Notes: a model not told the origin generated them from the letters alone. Shown: positions 50,630-59,537, counted from the stretch's first letter. The stretch is 64,000 bases of DNA from Streptomyces sp. NBC_00306 (GCF_036169555.1 NZ_CP108032.1:5208001-5272000), one strand, 5' to 3'. Made by a program: numbers and translations.

Positions 50630-52744
50630 TCAGAACCGGCCACCACCCCTGCGGCCGCGCGTGCCCCCGCCGCCGAAACTGCCGGGCCCGCCGCCGAAGC
50701 CGCCGCCCCCGAAACCGCCGCCGAATCCGCCTCCGAGGCCTCCGCCTCCGTAACCCCCGCCATACCCTCCGCCCCTTCCTCCGCCGAACAGTCCGCCGAG
50801 GATGATCCCGCCGAGCACCGCGCCCCCGAGCCCACCCCCCGCACTTCCCGCTCCTTGTACACCGCCCGGCCCGAACGGGTTCCCGAATCCGCGCACGTCC
50901 TCCTCGGCCAGGCTCTGCGCCTGCCGTGCCAGTGCGTCCGCCTGCTGCGCCTCGGCCAGCGCGCCCTGCACGTCGCCCGACGCGGCCAGCTCCTCCGAGC
51001 GGGCCAGCCTCCGCTGCGCCTCCGCCAGCCGGGTCCTCGCCTCGCTGCCCACCGCCCCGCGGTGCGTGGTGATGTAGTCGGCGGCCGCGCCGACGGACGA
51101 CCGGGCACCGAGCGCCGCCCGGTCGAGCAGCGCGCCCGCCCGGCGTACCCCCTGCTCGTTCTCCCGGGCACCGGCGAGGGCCTCGTCGAGCGCGGCATCC
51201 GCCTCCTCGATCCGGCGCAGGGCGTCGATCGGGTCGTAAGGCCCCGTCTCCGTCTCCCGGCGCACCTCGCCGGCCACCGTCTCGGCGCGGGCGACGCTGC
51301 CCTGGAGACCGGCCGTCGACACCCCGGCCGACGTCCCCTTCAGCAGTCCCCGCGCCTCCGCCAGGTCCGCGTCCGTCTCCGTCAGCGCGCCCGGCAGCTT
51401 GCCGGCCGCCTCCGCGAGCTCCTGCGCCCGCCGGTCCACGGCCTCGATCAGTTGGCGCGCCTGGGCCAGAGCGCCCTCCGCCGCCCTTACGTGCACGGCC
51501 GCCCTGGCGTGGTCGGAGGCTGCGACGGCCTGGTCCGCCTCGTCGAGCCCCGCCCCGGCGAAACGCAGCCGGTCCCTGGCCTGTTCGACGCTGTTCGCGA
51601 CGGGAGCGGCGGCGGAGGGGGCGTACCGCTCGCGCATCACCGTGAGCGTGGCCTCGGTCGTGACCAGTCGGCCCTCGAGGTCGTCGAAGGCCGTCCGGGC
51701 GGTGGCGAGGGCCTGGGGTGCGTTCTCTTCCAGGGCACGCAGCCGGTCGAAGTCCTCCGACTCGGCGTCGAGGCGCCGGTCGGCCTCCGTGCACCGGGAG
51801 ACGATCTCGTCGAGCATCCGCCGACGGGTGGCGTCGTCCTCGGGATGGGCGTCGTCGAGCTGCTGGCGGAGCCTGAACGCGGCCGTCAGCTCGCTCCGTG
51901 CGTGCTCGACCGCGTCCCGGAACGGCTTCGCCGCCTCGTCGCCGAACTGGGCTGTGGCGAAGCCGAGTTCCTCCTCGCTGGTGCGCAGCGCGTCGTCGGT
52001 GTCCACGAGTGCCTGCTTGGACCGGGCGTCCAGCGCGGGCAGCGGCACCGGCGACTGCGCCCCGTCACCCCAGCCCGCCCTGCCGCCCTGGGGCGTGGTG
52101 CGGGTGGCCGTGCGCCTGCGGCGTCTGACGAGGGCGAACGCCCCGATCGCGGCCGCGCCGCCGACCACCACGACCGGCAGGACCAGGTCGCCCGCGCCCG
52201 TCGCGTCGGATCCTCCGGGGTCGGGGTCGCCCGGCGTGAGGGCCGGCGCGGGCACCGGCCGCCCGTTCAGGACCGCGCCGTATCCGTCCGCCGCGCCGAT
52301 CGCCGCGCCCGCCCAGTCGTTCTCCCGCAGCGCGGGCTCGACGGCCGTGCGCGCCACGTCCGCGAGCTGGGCGTCCGTCAGCGGGGAGGCGGCGTCGACG
52401 AAGTACGCGTACTGCCGGTCGTGCGTGGCGACGGCGAGCAGGATGTCGTTCTGGCCGAGGCCGTTCTTCTGCGCGGTGGCCTCGGCCCAGTCCTGCGCGG
52501 AGCGGCCGGAGAAGTCCCGTACGTACACGACGAAGAGCTGCTGCCGTGTCGTGTCGTAGAGCCGGTCGAGAGCCTGGACGACCGCCTGCTCGCGGTCGCC
52601 GAGCGCGTCCACCCGGTCGGTGATCTGGCCGTCGCGGGACAGGCTGACGGGCTCGTCGGCCAGGGCGTCGCGGGCGGCGGGCACGGCCAGCCACCACGTC
52701 GCCACCAGCACCGCCAGGAGCACTCGGGTGGCTATTCGCGTCAC
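50630..52744 (-). CDS. TPM-domain membrane protein with long helical and Gly-rich C-terminus
   Basis: A 704-aa protein. A signal peptide or anchor (residues 8-28) is followed by an extracytoplasmic TPM domain (about 35-165; ITDRVDALGDREQAVVQALDRLY, FVVYVRDFSGRSAQDWAEATAQKNGLGQNDILLAVA), a transmembrane helix (about 186-206; VLPVVVVGGAAAIGAFALV), a cytoplasmic alpha-helical region to about 600, and a glycine-rich tail of about 90 residues (GGGYGGGYGGGGLGGG). The GTG at 52744 has no ribosome-binding site but a TAACCT 6 bases upstream, suggesting a leaderless message. With pspA downstream it probably forms a membrane-stress module. TPM domains act as phosphatases or chaperones in photosystem assembly; the role here is unknown. 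Confidence 0.88.
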   Translation of the reverse strand: MTRIATRVLLAVLVATWWLAVPAARDALADEPVSLSRDGQITDRVDALGDREQAVVQALDRLYDTTRQQLFVVYVRDFSGRSAQDWAEATAQKNGLGQNDILLAVATHDRQYAYFVDAASPLTDAQLADVARTAVEPALRENDWAGAAIGAADGYGAVLNGRPVPAPALTPGDPDPGGSDATGAGDLVLPVVVVGGAAAIGAFALVRRRRRTATRTTPQGGRAGWGDGAQSPVPLPALDARSKQALVDTDDALRTSEEELGFATAQFGDEAAKPFRDAVEHARSELTAAFRLRQQLDDAHPEDDATRRRMLDEIVSRCTEADRRLDAESEDFDRLRALEENAPQALATARTAFDDLEGRLVTTEATLTVMRERYAPSAAAPVANSVEQARDRLRFAGAGLDEADQAVAASDHARAAVHVRAAEGALAQARQLIEAVDRRAQELAEAAGKLPGALTETDADLAEARGLLKGTSAGVSTAGLQGSVARAETVAGEVRRETETGPYDPIDALRRIEEADAALDEALAGARENEQGVRRAGALLDRAALGARSSVGAAADYITTHRGAVGSEARTRLAEAQRRLARSEELAASGDVQGALAEAQQADALARQAQSLAEEDVRGFGNPFGPGGVQGAGSAGGGLGGAVLGGIILGGLFGGGRGGGYGGGYGGGGLGGGFGGGFGGGGFGGGPGSFGGGGTRGRRGGGRF

Positions 52745-52750
52745 ATGGGG

Positions 52751-52756
52751 AGGTTA
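52751..52756 (-). promoter_or_regulatory. -10 element for a likely leaderless TPM-domain mRNA
   Basis: TAACCT on the minus strand, 6 bases from the GTG at 52744; no Shine-Dalgarno sequence. Confidence 0.4.
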
Positions 52757-52940
52757 TGTCCGGCCTTGTCCTGGCGCGACCGGACCGCTACGCACGGTGC
52801 ATGACCATCACTGTCAGTGGCCGCGTCTACGGTCGAGGCGTACGGCGGTGCCTGCTGACCGTCCGGCCCACCCGCGCGGCCGCCCGGACGCCACCGAACA
52901 GCCATGCACCCCGCCCGCCGATCACCGGCACCTGCCCGTG

Positions 52941-52972
52941 CTGTGGGTGTCCGCGCGTGCGGACACCCACAG
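52941..52972 (-). terminator. Terminator of the sdh operon
   Basis: Perfect 14-bp stem (52941-52954 with 52959-52972), 4-base loop, 8 bases after the sdhB stop at 52980 on the minus strand. Confidence 0.85.
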
Positions 52973-52979
52973 GACCCGG

Positions 52980-53750
52980 TCAGTCCTTCCGGCGGCCGAT
53001 CTTGTTGCCCAGCCAGACCAGCGGGTCGTACTTCCGGTCGACCGCCCGTTCCTTCAGCGGGATCAGGGCGTTGTCCGTGATCTTGATGCCCTCCGGACAC
53101 ACCTCCGTACAGCACTTGGTGATGTTGCAGTAGCCGAGACCGTGCTCGTCCTGGGCCGTCTTCTTGCGGTCCAGCCCCGCCTCGGACGCCGCGTCGAGAG
53201 GGTGCATGTCCAGCTCCGCCACCCGCATCAGGAAGCGCGGGCCGGCGAAGGCCGTCTTGTTCTCCTCGTGGTCGCGCACCACATGGCAGGTGTCCTGGCA
53301 CAGGAAGCACTCGATGCACTTGCGGAACTCCTGCGAGCGGTCCACATCGACCTGCTGCATGCGGTACTCACCGGCGGCGACCCCCGGCGGTGGAACGAAG
53401 GACGGCACCTCCCGCGCCTTCGTGTAGTTGAAGTTCACGTCCGTCACGAGGTCGCGCACCACGGGGAACGCCCGCAGCGGGGTCACCGTGATCGTCTCCT
53501 CGCGTGTGAAGACGGACATCCGCGTCATGCACATCAGCCGCGGCCGGCCGTTGATCTCCGCGCTGCACGAACCGCACTTGCCCGCCTTGCAGTTCCAGCG
53601 GACCGCGAGGTCGGACGCCTGGGTGGCCTGGAGGCGGTGGATGATGTCGAGCACGACCTCGCCGTCGTTGACCTCGACGGAGAAGTCCTCCAGCCCGCCC
53701 CCGTCCTTGTCGCCGCGCCACACCCTGAAGCCGGCTTGGTACGAACTCAC
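52980..53750 (-). CDS. sdhB: Succinate dehydrogenase iron-sulfur subunit (Sdh1 type)
   Basis: A 256-aa electron-transfer subunit. The plant-type [2Fe-2S] ligands are Cys54, 59, 62 and 74 (NCKAGKCGSC ... LMC); the bacterial-type clusters use Cys145, 148, 151, 155 (CIECFLCQDTC) and Cys208, 213/214, 218 (CNITKCCTEVC). The GTG at 53750 overlaps the sdhA stop by 4 bases (GTGA), so translation is coupled. Electrons pass from FAD in SdhA through these clusters to quinone at the membrane subunit. A strong hairpin terminates the operon just downstream. Confidence 0.95.
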   Translation of the reverse strand: MSSYQAGFRVWRGDKDGGGLEDFSVEVNDGEVVLDIIHRLQATQASDLAVRWNCKAGKCGSCSAEINGRPRLMCMTRMSVFTREETITVTPLRAFPVVRDLVTDVNFNYTKAREVPSFVPPPGVAAGEYRMQQVDVDRSQEFRKCIECFLCQDTCHVVRDHEENKTAFAGPRFLMRVAELDMHPLDAASEAGLDRKKTAQDEHGLGYCNITKCCTEVCPEGIKITDNALIPLKERAVDRKYDPLVWLGNKIGRRKD

Positions 53751-55675
53751 TCGTAGAGCTCCTCTTCGGCGAGGTACTTGACCAGCTCCTCCTTGTCGAA
53801 CAGAGCGAGCAGGTCCGGACGGATGGGATCGGTCGTCCTGCGTTCCAGCGCGATCTGGCCGCGTACCGGATCGGTCGCCGCCAGTCCGCCGGTGGGGTCG
53901 ACCAGCCGGCACATCAGATTGACCGGCCGCCAGTCGCGCTCCATCGCGGGGCAGTCCTCACGGGTGTGCCCGCCGCGGCTCTCGGTGCGTTCCAGCGCCG
54001 CCCGCGCGATGCACTCGCTGACCAGCAGCATGTTCCGCAGATCCAGCGAGAGGTGCCAGCCCGGGTTGAACTGCCGGTGGCCCTCGACACCCGCGCGCCG
54101 TGCGCGGACCCGGAGGTCGGCCAGCTTCTCCAGCGCCTGTTCCATCTCGCCCGCGCGCCGGATGATGCCGACGAGGTCGTTCATCGTCTGCTGGAGCTCC
54201 TGATGGAGGGTGTACGGATTCTCCGGCTGTGCGCCCTCCTCGGGACCCTCCGCGCTGAAGGGGCGCAGGGCCTCCGCCGCGGCCGCGTCGATCTGTGCCT
54301 CGTCGACAGCGGGCCGTACCGCGAGCCCCGCCGCGTGCTCGGCCGCGTACAGCCCCGCGCGCCGGCCGAAGACCAGCAGGTCGGAGAGCGAGTTGCCGCC
54401 GAGCCTGTTGGAGCCGTGCATCCCGCCGGCGACCTCGCCGGCCGCGAACAGACCGGGTACCCCCACGGCGGACGCGCTGTCGGACTCGACGGCGATGCCG
54501 CCCATCACGTAGTGGCAGGTCGGTCCGACCTCCATGGCCTCGGCCGTGATGTCGACGTCCGCCAGTTCCTTGAACTGGTGGTACATCGACGGCAGTCGGC
54601 GCCGGATCACCTCGGCGGGCATCCGCGTCGACACGTCCAGGAACACCCCGCCGTGCGGGGAGCCGCGACCCGCCTTCACCTCGGCGTTGATGGCACGGGC
54701 CACCTCGTCACGCGGCAGCAGCTCGGGGGGACGCCGGTTGTTGTCCGGGTCCTCGTACCAGCGGTCGCCCTCCTCCTCCGACTGCGCGTACTTCTCCTTG
54801 AAGACGTCGGGGATGTAGTCGAACATGAACCGTTTGCCCTCGGAGTTGCGCAGCACCCCGCCGTCGCCGCGCACGGACTCGGTGACGAGGATCCCCTTCA
54901 CCGACGGCGGCCAGACCATGCCGGTCGGGTGGAACTGCACGAACTCCATGTTGAGCAGCGGTGCCCCGGCGAGCAGCGCCAGCGCGTGGCCGTCGCCGGT
55001 GTACTCCCAGGAGTTCGACGTCACCTTGAAGGACTTGCCGATGCCGCCGGTGGAGAGCACCACCGCGGGGGCTTCGAGGACGAAGAACCGTCCGGACTCG
55101 CGTTCGTAGCAGAACGTGCCGGAGACCCGGTCCCCGTCCTTGAGGACCCGGGTGACGGTGCACTCCTGGAAGACCTTCAGCCGGGACTCGTAGTCCCCGG
55201 TCTCCTTGAAGTCCTCCTGCTGGAGCGAGACGATCTTCTGCTGAAGGGTGCGGATCAGCTCCAGGCCGGTCCGGTCACCGACGTGCGCCAGCCGGGGGTA
55301 CTCGTGCCCGCCGAAGTTGCGCTGCGAGATCTTTCCGTCGGCGGTGCGGTCGAAGAGCGCGCCCCAGGTCTCCAGCTCCCAGACGCGGTCCGGCGCCTCG
55401 CGCGCGTGGAGTTCCGCCATCCGCCACTGGTTGAGGAACTTGCCGCCGCGCATGGTGTCGCGGAAGTGGACCTGCCAGTTGTCCCCGGAGTTCACGTTGC
55501 CCATGGAGGCGGCGATGCCGCCCTCCGCCATCACCGTGTGGGCCTTGCCGAACAGGGACTTGCAGATGACCGCCGTACGGGCGCCCTTCTCGCGGGCCTC
55601 GATGGCGGCGCGCAGGCCCGCGCCGCCCGCGCCCACCACCACGACGTCCCACTGCTGGCGTTCGAGCTCTGTCAT
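53747..55675 (-). CDS. sdhA: Succinate dehydrogenase flavoprotein subunit (Sdh1 type)
   Basis: A 642-aa catalytic subunit that oxidises succinate to fumarate. The dinucleotide-binding VVVVGAGGAGLRAAIEA (residues 11-27), the FAD-attaching histidine in FGKAHTVMAEGGIAA (His46), the active-site EFVQFHPTGM and HGSNRLGGNSLSDLLVFG are present. The domain layout matches the Sdh1 group of actinobacteria (Mycobacterium Rv0248c type) rather than the four-subunit Sdh2 enzyme. The ATG at 55675 lies 18 bases after the sdhC stop. It supplies fumarate to the two fumarases encoded about 40 kb away. Confidence 0.96.
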   Translation of the reverse strand: MTELERQQWDVVVVGAGGAGLRAAIEAREKGARTAVICKSLFGKAHTVMAEGGIAASMGNVNSGDNWQVHFRDTMRGGKFLNQWRMAELHAREAPDRVWELETWGALFDRTADGKISQRNFGGHEYPRLAHVGDRTGLELIRTLQQKIVSLQQEDFKETGDYESRLKVFQECTVTRVLKDGDRVSGTFCYERESGRFFVLEAPAVVLSTGGIGKSFKVTSNSWEYTGDGHALALLAGAPLLNMEFVQFHPTGMVWPPSVKGILVTESVRGDGGVLRNSEGKRFMFDYIPDVFKEKYAQSEEEGDRWYEDPDNNRRPPELLPRDEVARAINAEVKAGRGSPHGGVFLDVSTRMPAEVIRRRLPSMYHQFKELADVDITAEAMEVGPTCHYVMGGIAVESDSASAVGVPGLFAAGEVAGGMHGSNRLGGNSLSDLLVFGRRAGLYAAEHAAGLAVRPAVDEAQIDAAAAEALRPFSAEGPEEGAQPENPYTLHQELQQTMNDLVGIIRRAGEMEQALEKLADLRVRARRAGVEGHRQFNPGWHLSLDLRNMLLVSECIARAALERTESRGGHTREDCPAMERDWRPVNLMCRLVDPTGGLAATDPVRGQIALERRTTDPIRPDLLALFDKEELVKYLAEEELYE

Positions 55676-55693
55676 GTCAGGCGCCTTCCCTTG

Positions 55694-56515
55694 TCAAAAC
55701 AGCCTCGGATCGTCGAAGGCGCCGGACGCGACGAGATAGACGTAGAAGTCCGCGAGCGCGACGCTGATGAGGGACGCCCATGCGAGCACCATGTGGCGCT
55801 CGTTCAGCCTGCCGACCCAGCCCCACAGCCGGTAGCGCACCGGGTGCTTGGAGAAGTGCTTGAGCCGCCCGCCGATGATGTGCCGGCAGGAGTGGCAGGA
55901 GAGGGTGTACGCCCAGATCAGCACGATGTTGATCAGGAAGACGATCGTGCCGAGGCCCATGTGGCCCCACGCGTAGTTCTCGTCGCGGAACGAGAGCACG
56001 GTGTCGTACGTGAGGATTCCGGCGACCGGCAGCGCGGCGTAGAAGAAGTACCGGTGGATGTTCTGCAGGATCAGCGGGAAGCGGGTCTCGCCCGTGTACT
56101 TCTTGTGCGGTTCCGCCACCGCGCAGGCCGGGGGAGAGGCCCAGAAGCCGCGGTAGTACGCCTTGCGGTAGTAGTAGCAGGTCAGCCGGAAGCCCAGCGG
56201 GAAGATCAGGATGAGGAGGGCGGGGGACAGGCCCCACCAGCTGCCGAAGATCTCCCAGTTGGGCCCGGACCGCATCGGCTCGCAGTTCTCGGCGAGACAG
56301 GGCGAGTAGAACGGCGAGACGTACGGCGCCGCGTAGTAGTCGGCGTTGGAGAACGCCCGCCAGGTCGAGTACACGATGAAGGCGAGCAGTCCGCCGGCGG
56401 TCAGGGCCGGCGCAAGCCACCATCGGTCCGTCCGCAGATGGCGGGGGCCGATGGCGGCTCGCGTCGCGCCGTGCACGCCTGTATTGATTTGTGGTGGTTC
56501 GGTGCCAGTGGCCAA
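55694..56515 (-). CDS. sdhC: Succinate dehydrogenase membrane anchor (Sdh1 type)
   Basis: A 273-aa membrane subunit with about five helices, the length I recall for the mycobacterial Sdh1 anchor. Hydrophobic segments include WWLAPALTAGGLLAFIVYSTW, PALLILIFPLGFRLTCYYY, YFFYAALPVAGILTY, GTIVFLINIVLIWAYTLSCHSC and MVLAWASLISVALADFYVYL. The histidines in NIHRYF, GHMGLG and SCHSCRHIIGG are candidate haem ligands. The only good start is TTG at 56515, preceded by AGGAGA at 5 bases, placed 9 bases after the stop of the small upstream gene. A rare start codon of this kind may limit expression relative to sdhA. Confidence 0.9.
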   Translation of the reverse strand: MATGTEPPQINTGVHGATRAAIGPRHLRTDRWWLAPALTAGGLLAFIVYSTWRAFSNADYYAAPYVSPFYSPCLAENCEPMRSGPNWEIFGSWWGLSPALLILIFPLGFRLTCYYYRKAYYRGFWASPPACAVAEPHKKYTGETRFPLILQNIHRYFFYAALPVAGILTYDTVLSFRDENYAWGHMGLGTIVFLINIVLIWAYTLSCHSCRHIIGGRLKHFSKHPVRYRLWGWVGRLNERHMVLAWASLISVALADFYVYLVASGAFDDPRLF

Positions 56516-56524
56516 CGAGGTCTC

Positions 56525-56764
56525 CTAGGGAGCGTGCCGGTCTCGGACGCCCAGTCCCTCGTCGTCCGAGTCCGTCCACAGCGCGTTGTTGTACGGGACA
56601 TCGGGGATGGTGACCAGCTCAGGGCGGTCCGGTGACTTCCGCGCGGCTTGCGCGGCCGGTCCGGCGCCACGCAGCTGATCAACGGTTCGCTCCAGCTCCC
56701 CGACCCGCTGGACCAGCTCGTCGAGGCGGTGTCGAATCGCTGTCAGTTCTTCCTGCTCGGACAT
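56525..56764 (-). CDS. Small coiled-coil protein heading the sdh operon
   Basis: A 79-aa acidic, soluble protein with a heptad-like N-terminal coiled coil, LTAIRHRLDELVQRVGELERTVDQL (residues 7-31 in part), and a C-terminal part SPDRPELVTIPDVPYNNALWTDSDDEGLG that looks structured or ligand-binding. It is followed 9 bases later by sdhC, so it is the first gene of the operon. A small hypothetical gene occupies the same position in mycobacterial sdh1 operons as I recall (Rv0250c). It could be an accessory subunit, an assembly factor or a regulator. There are no membrane segments and no cysteines. Confidence 0.8.
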   Translation of the reverse strand: MSEQEELTAIRHRLDELVQRVGELERTVDQLRGAGPAAQAARKSPDRPELVTIPDVPYNNALWTDSDDEGLGVRDRHAP

Positions 56765-57084
56765 GACTTGCCCTCACTTCCGCAGGGGGCGGTGGCGTCG
56801 CTCATGCGCCTGCGAGTGTTGCGCGTCACATCCCCGCTTGTGAAGGGACGTGCAGGGATTGCCGGTGCATGCGCTGGGAGCGCGCCCCTCCTGAGTCGGA
56901 TCTCACTCCCCCCATTTTCCCCCTTTTCGCCCGGTTATGGGCGCTGCTCCATTGGGCCGAGCGGGTGGCATTCCAGCGGTTTGCGCCGTGTCTCCGCCCC
57001 CGGGCGCGCCCTTTCCACTTCAGTGGACCGGAATCGGTGTGATCATCTCCAAATTCCGCCAAACAGGACGAAGAGGTACCACTC
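56765..57084. other. 320-bp divergent promoter region between sdh operon and lipoprotein gene
   Basis: This contains no gene. A pyrimidine-rich, AT-richer tract (ATTTTCCCCCTTTTCG) lies near 56915-56932. TCCACTTCAGTGGA near 57015 is a short dyad upstream of the lipoprotein gene, whose ATG at 57085 has GAAGAGG at about 8 bases. I see no close match to promoter consensus. Both operons probably start here. Confidence 0.5.
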
Positions 57085-59325
57085 ATGTCCCAGGTCGACG
57101 CGCCACGCGGGAGGACCTGCTCCCGAACGCTCCGGTCCGTTGCGCTGCTCACCAGCGGGGTTCTGGCCCTGCCGGCCCTGGCGGCCTGCAGCGCGGACGA
57201 GTCCGAGCGCACGGGGAAGGCCGCAGCCCCGGACATCGCCGCTGCCGCCCGGGACAAGGTCGCCGACGGGGGGACCCTTCGCTGGGCGATCGACGCGATG
57301 CCGACGACGCTGAACGCCTTCCAGGCGGACGCCGACGCCGCCACCACGCGCATCGCCGGGGCCGTACTGCCCTCCCTCTTCACGCTCGACAAGAGCGGCC
57401 GGCCGCAGCGCAACGCCGACTTCGTGGAATCCGCCGAGATCGTCGACCGCGAGCCCAAGCAGGTCGTGCTCTACAAGCTCAACCAGAAGGCCGTCTGGAG
57501 CGACGGCCGGGAGATCGGCGCACCCGACTTCGTCGCCCAGTGGCGCGCGCTCAGCGGCAAGGACAGTGCGTACTGGACGGCGCGCAACGCCGGGTACGAG
57601 CGGATCGAGGAGATCCAGAAGGGCGCCAGCGACCTCGAGGTCAAGGTCACCTTCACCAAGCCGTACGCCGACTGGCAGTCCCTCTTCACCCCGCTGTACC
57701 CGAAGGACGTGACCTCCGCACCGAATGCCTTCAACGACGGCGCGCGCGACGGCCTCAAGGCCACTGCAGGACCGTTCCGCCTGGGTCCGCTGGACCGCAA
57801 GGCCGGCACCGCCACGCTGGTGCGCAACCCGCGCTGGTGGGGCGAGCAGGCCAAGCTGGAGAACCTGGTCTTCACCGCCGTGCCGCGGGACAAGCGTGCG
57901 GACGCCCTGGCGGCGGGCCGGGTCGACATCGCCGAGATCGACCGGGGCACGGCGACCCGTATCGCCGGCGCCGCGGGCCCCCGGCACGCGAGCGGGCAGC
58001 CGAGCTCCCCGGCCGCCGGCCGGACCCCCTCCAGCGCCCTGAAGGGCGAGGCCGTGCCCCACGGCTCGGGTGACGGCAAGGCCCTGGCCGCCCGCAGCCG
58101 GTCCGTCTCGGCGTACGTCGCCGCACAGACCGCGCTGAAGGGCTATGTGGTCCGGAAGTCCCTGGAGCCCGCCTACACCCAGCTCGCGCTGAACGGAGAG
58201 TCGGGCCCGCTCGCCGACGCCCGGGTCCGCCGCGCCGTGGCGCGTGCGCTCGACCGCAAGGAGCTCGCCGAGACCGTGCTGTCGCCGCTCGGGCTGCCCG
58301 CCGACCCGCCCGGCAGCCATCTCGCCCTGGCGGGCCAGAGCGCGTACACCGACAACAGCGGCGCGCTCGGCGAGCAGAACACCGAGGAGGCGCAGGCGCT
58401 GCTGGCCGACGCCGGCTGGACACCGGGCGGACTGAAGAAGCCCGCTCCGGCCAAGGCGGGCAGCGAGGCGGGCGCGAGCGCGTCCCCCAAGGCCTCCGGG
58501 TTCCCCTCGTCCGCACCCTCGGGCCGGAAGGCCGGGGAGGGCGACGCCGCCTCCGACGACGGGCTCTACATCGTCGGCGACGACAAGCCCGCGAGCGCCG
58601 TGCACGGACCCGAGTCGGGCGGTACGCGCATCCTCGCGCCGGCTCCCGCCGCCGCCGGCCGGGAACTGGCCCTGCCGGGCCGCCCCGGCTCGGACGACGA
58701 GGCCCGCGGTGCGGGGACCCAGGACAAGAAGGGTGAGGTCGCCGGAGCGTATGCCCCGCGCGGCACGGCCGCCCCGGTCGTGGCCGGCGCGGTGGGCAAG
58801 AACGGCAAGCCGCTCTCCCTGCGCTTCGTCCTGCCGTCCGGCCCGGGCTCCGAGCCGCTGCGCGCGGTCGGCGCGAAGGTCGCGCGGATGCTGGACCGGG
58901 TCGGCATCCGTACCGAGATCACCAAGGTCGCCGACGCCGGCTACTTCAAGGACCACATCGCGTCGGGCAACTACGACCTGGCGCTCTACTCCTGGCCCGC
59001 CACCGCCTACCCCGCGACCGACGCGCGGCCGATCTTCGCCAAGCCCGAGCCCGCGTCCGACGGCTCCCTGCTGGTGGAGCAGAACTACACCCGGGTCGGC
59101 ACCGACTACATCAACCAGCTCTTCGACCAGGCGGCCGCCGAGCTCGACCAGGACGCCGCCCGTGAGCTGGTCCGCAAGGCCGACGCCCGGATCTGGGCCG
59201 CGGCCGGGTCCATCCCGCTCTACCAGCGCCCCGAGCTGGTGGCGGCCAAGCCCACCGTCCTCAACGCCGGTGCGTTCGGTTTCGCCGCACCCCGGTACCA
59301 GGACATCGGGTTCAAGAAGGGGTAA
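57085..59325 (+). CDS. Family 5 solute-binding lipoprotein with disordered inserts
   Basis: A 746-aa extracellular lipoprotein related to oligopeptide-binding proteins (SBP_bac_5). The lipobox LALPALAAC makes Cys35 the lipidated residue. The binding-protein core appears in three blocks: GGTLRWAIDAMPTTLNAFQ to about residue 290, RKSLEPAYTQLALNGES...RRAVARALDRKELAETVL (about 350-445) and PLSLRFVLPSGPGSEPLRAVGAKVARMLDRVGI onward. The blocks are separated by low-complexity inserts at about 295-345 and 450-570, rich in Ala, Ser, Pro and Gly. Normal family length is about 530-560. No permease gene is adjacent, so it is an orphan binding protein. A terminator follows directly. Confidence 0.87.
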   Translation: MSQVDAPRGRTCSRTLRSVALLTSGVLALPALAACSADESERTGKAAAPDIAAAARDKVADGGTLRWAIDAMPTTLNAFQADADAATTRIAGAVLPSLFTLDKSGRPQRNADFVESAEIVDREPKQVVLYKLNQKAVWSDGREIGAPDFVAQWRALSGKDSAYWTARNAGYERIEEIQKGASDLEVKVTFTKPYADWQSLFTPLYPKDVTSAPNAFNDGARDGLKATAGPFRLGPLDRKAGTATLVRNPRWWGEQAKLENLVFTAVPRDKRADALAAGRVDIAEIDRGTATRIAGAAGPRHASGQPSSPAAGRTPSSALKGEAVPHGSGDGKALAARSRSVSAYVAAQTALKGYVVRKSLEPAYTQLALNGESGPLADARVRRAVARALDRKELAETVLSPLGLPADPPGSHLALAGQSAYTDNSGALGEQNTEEAQALLADAGWTPGGLKKPAPAKAGSEAGASASPKASGFPSSAPSGRKAGEGDAASDDGLYIVGDDKPASAVHGPESGGTRILAPAPAAAGRELALPGRPGSDDEARGAGTQDKKGEVAGAYAPRGTAAPVVAGAVGKNGKPLSLRFVLPSGPGSEPLRAVGAKVARMLDRVGIRTEITKVADAGYFKDHIASGNYDLALYSWPATAYPATDARPIFAKPEPASDGSLLVEQNYTRVGTDYINQLFDQAAAELDQDAARELVRKADARIWAAAGSIPLYQRPELVAAKPTVLNAGAFGFAAPRYQDIGFKKG

Positions 59326-59380
59326 ACCCGTAAGACTACCGTGAGGCGCTCACGTACAACCTCAGAACTGCCTCAAGTCC

Positions 59381-59409
59381 CTTGCCCGCCGGCGTCGCCG
59401 GCGGGCAAG
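59381..59409 (+). terminator. Terminator after the lipoprotein gene
   Basis: Perfect 13-bp stem (59381-59393 with 59397-59409) and a 3-base loop, 55 bases after the stop codon. Confidence 0.85.
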
Positions 59410-59537
59410 ATCATGACCACCCTTGACCCGGTTCTCCGCACCCCAGCGCACCCCGCGCCCCCAGCAGTGACTGCCTCTCGATCAGCCCGGGAAGCCCCGC
59501 ACCCGGCGGCCCCGTACCATGGGACGAGCCGTGGCGT

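Noticed and set aside
46981..51198. 1405-codon minus-strand open frame across the PAS/SpoIIE gene and pspA
   Set aside because: It is out of phase with the real genes and reads as repetitive Arg/Gly/Asp/Val sequence without motifs; it exists because stop codons are rare in GC-rich DNA.
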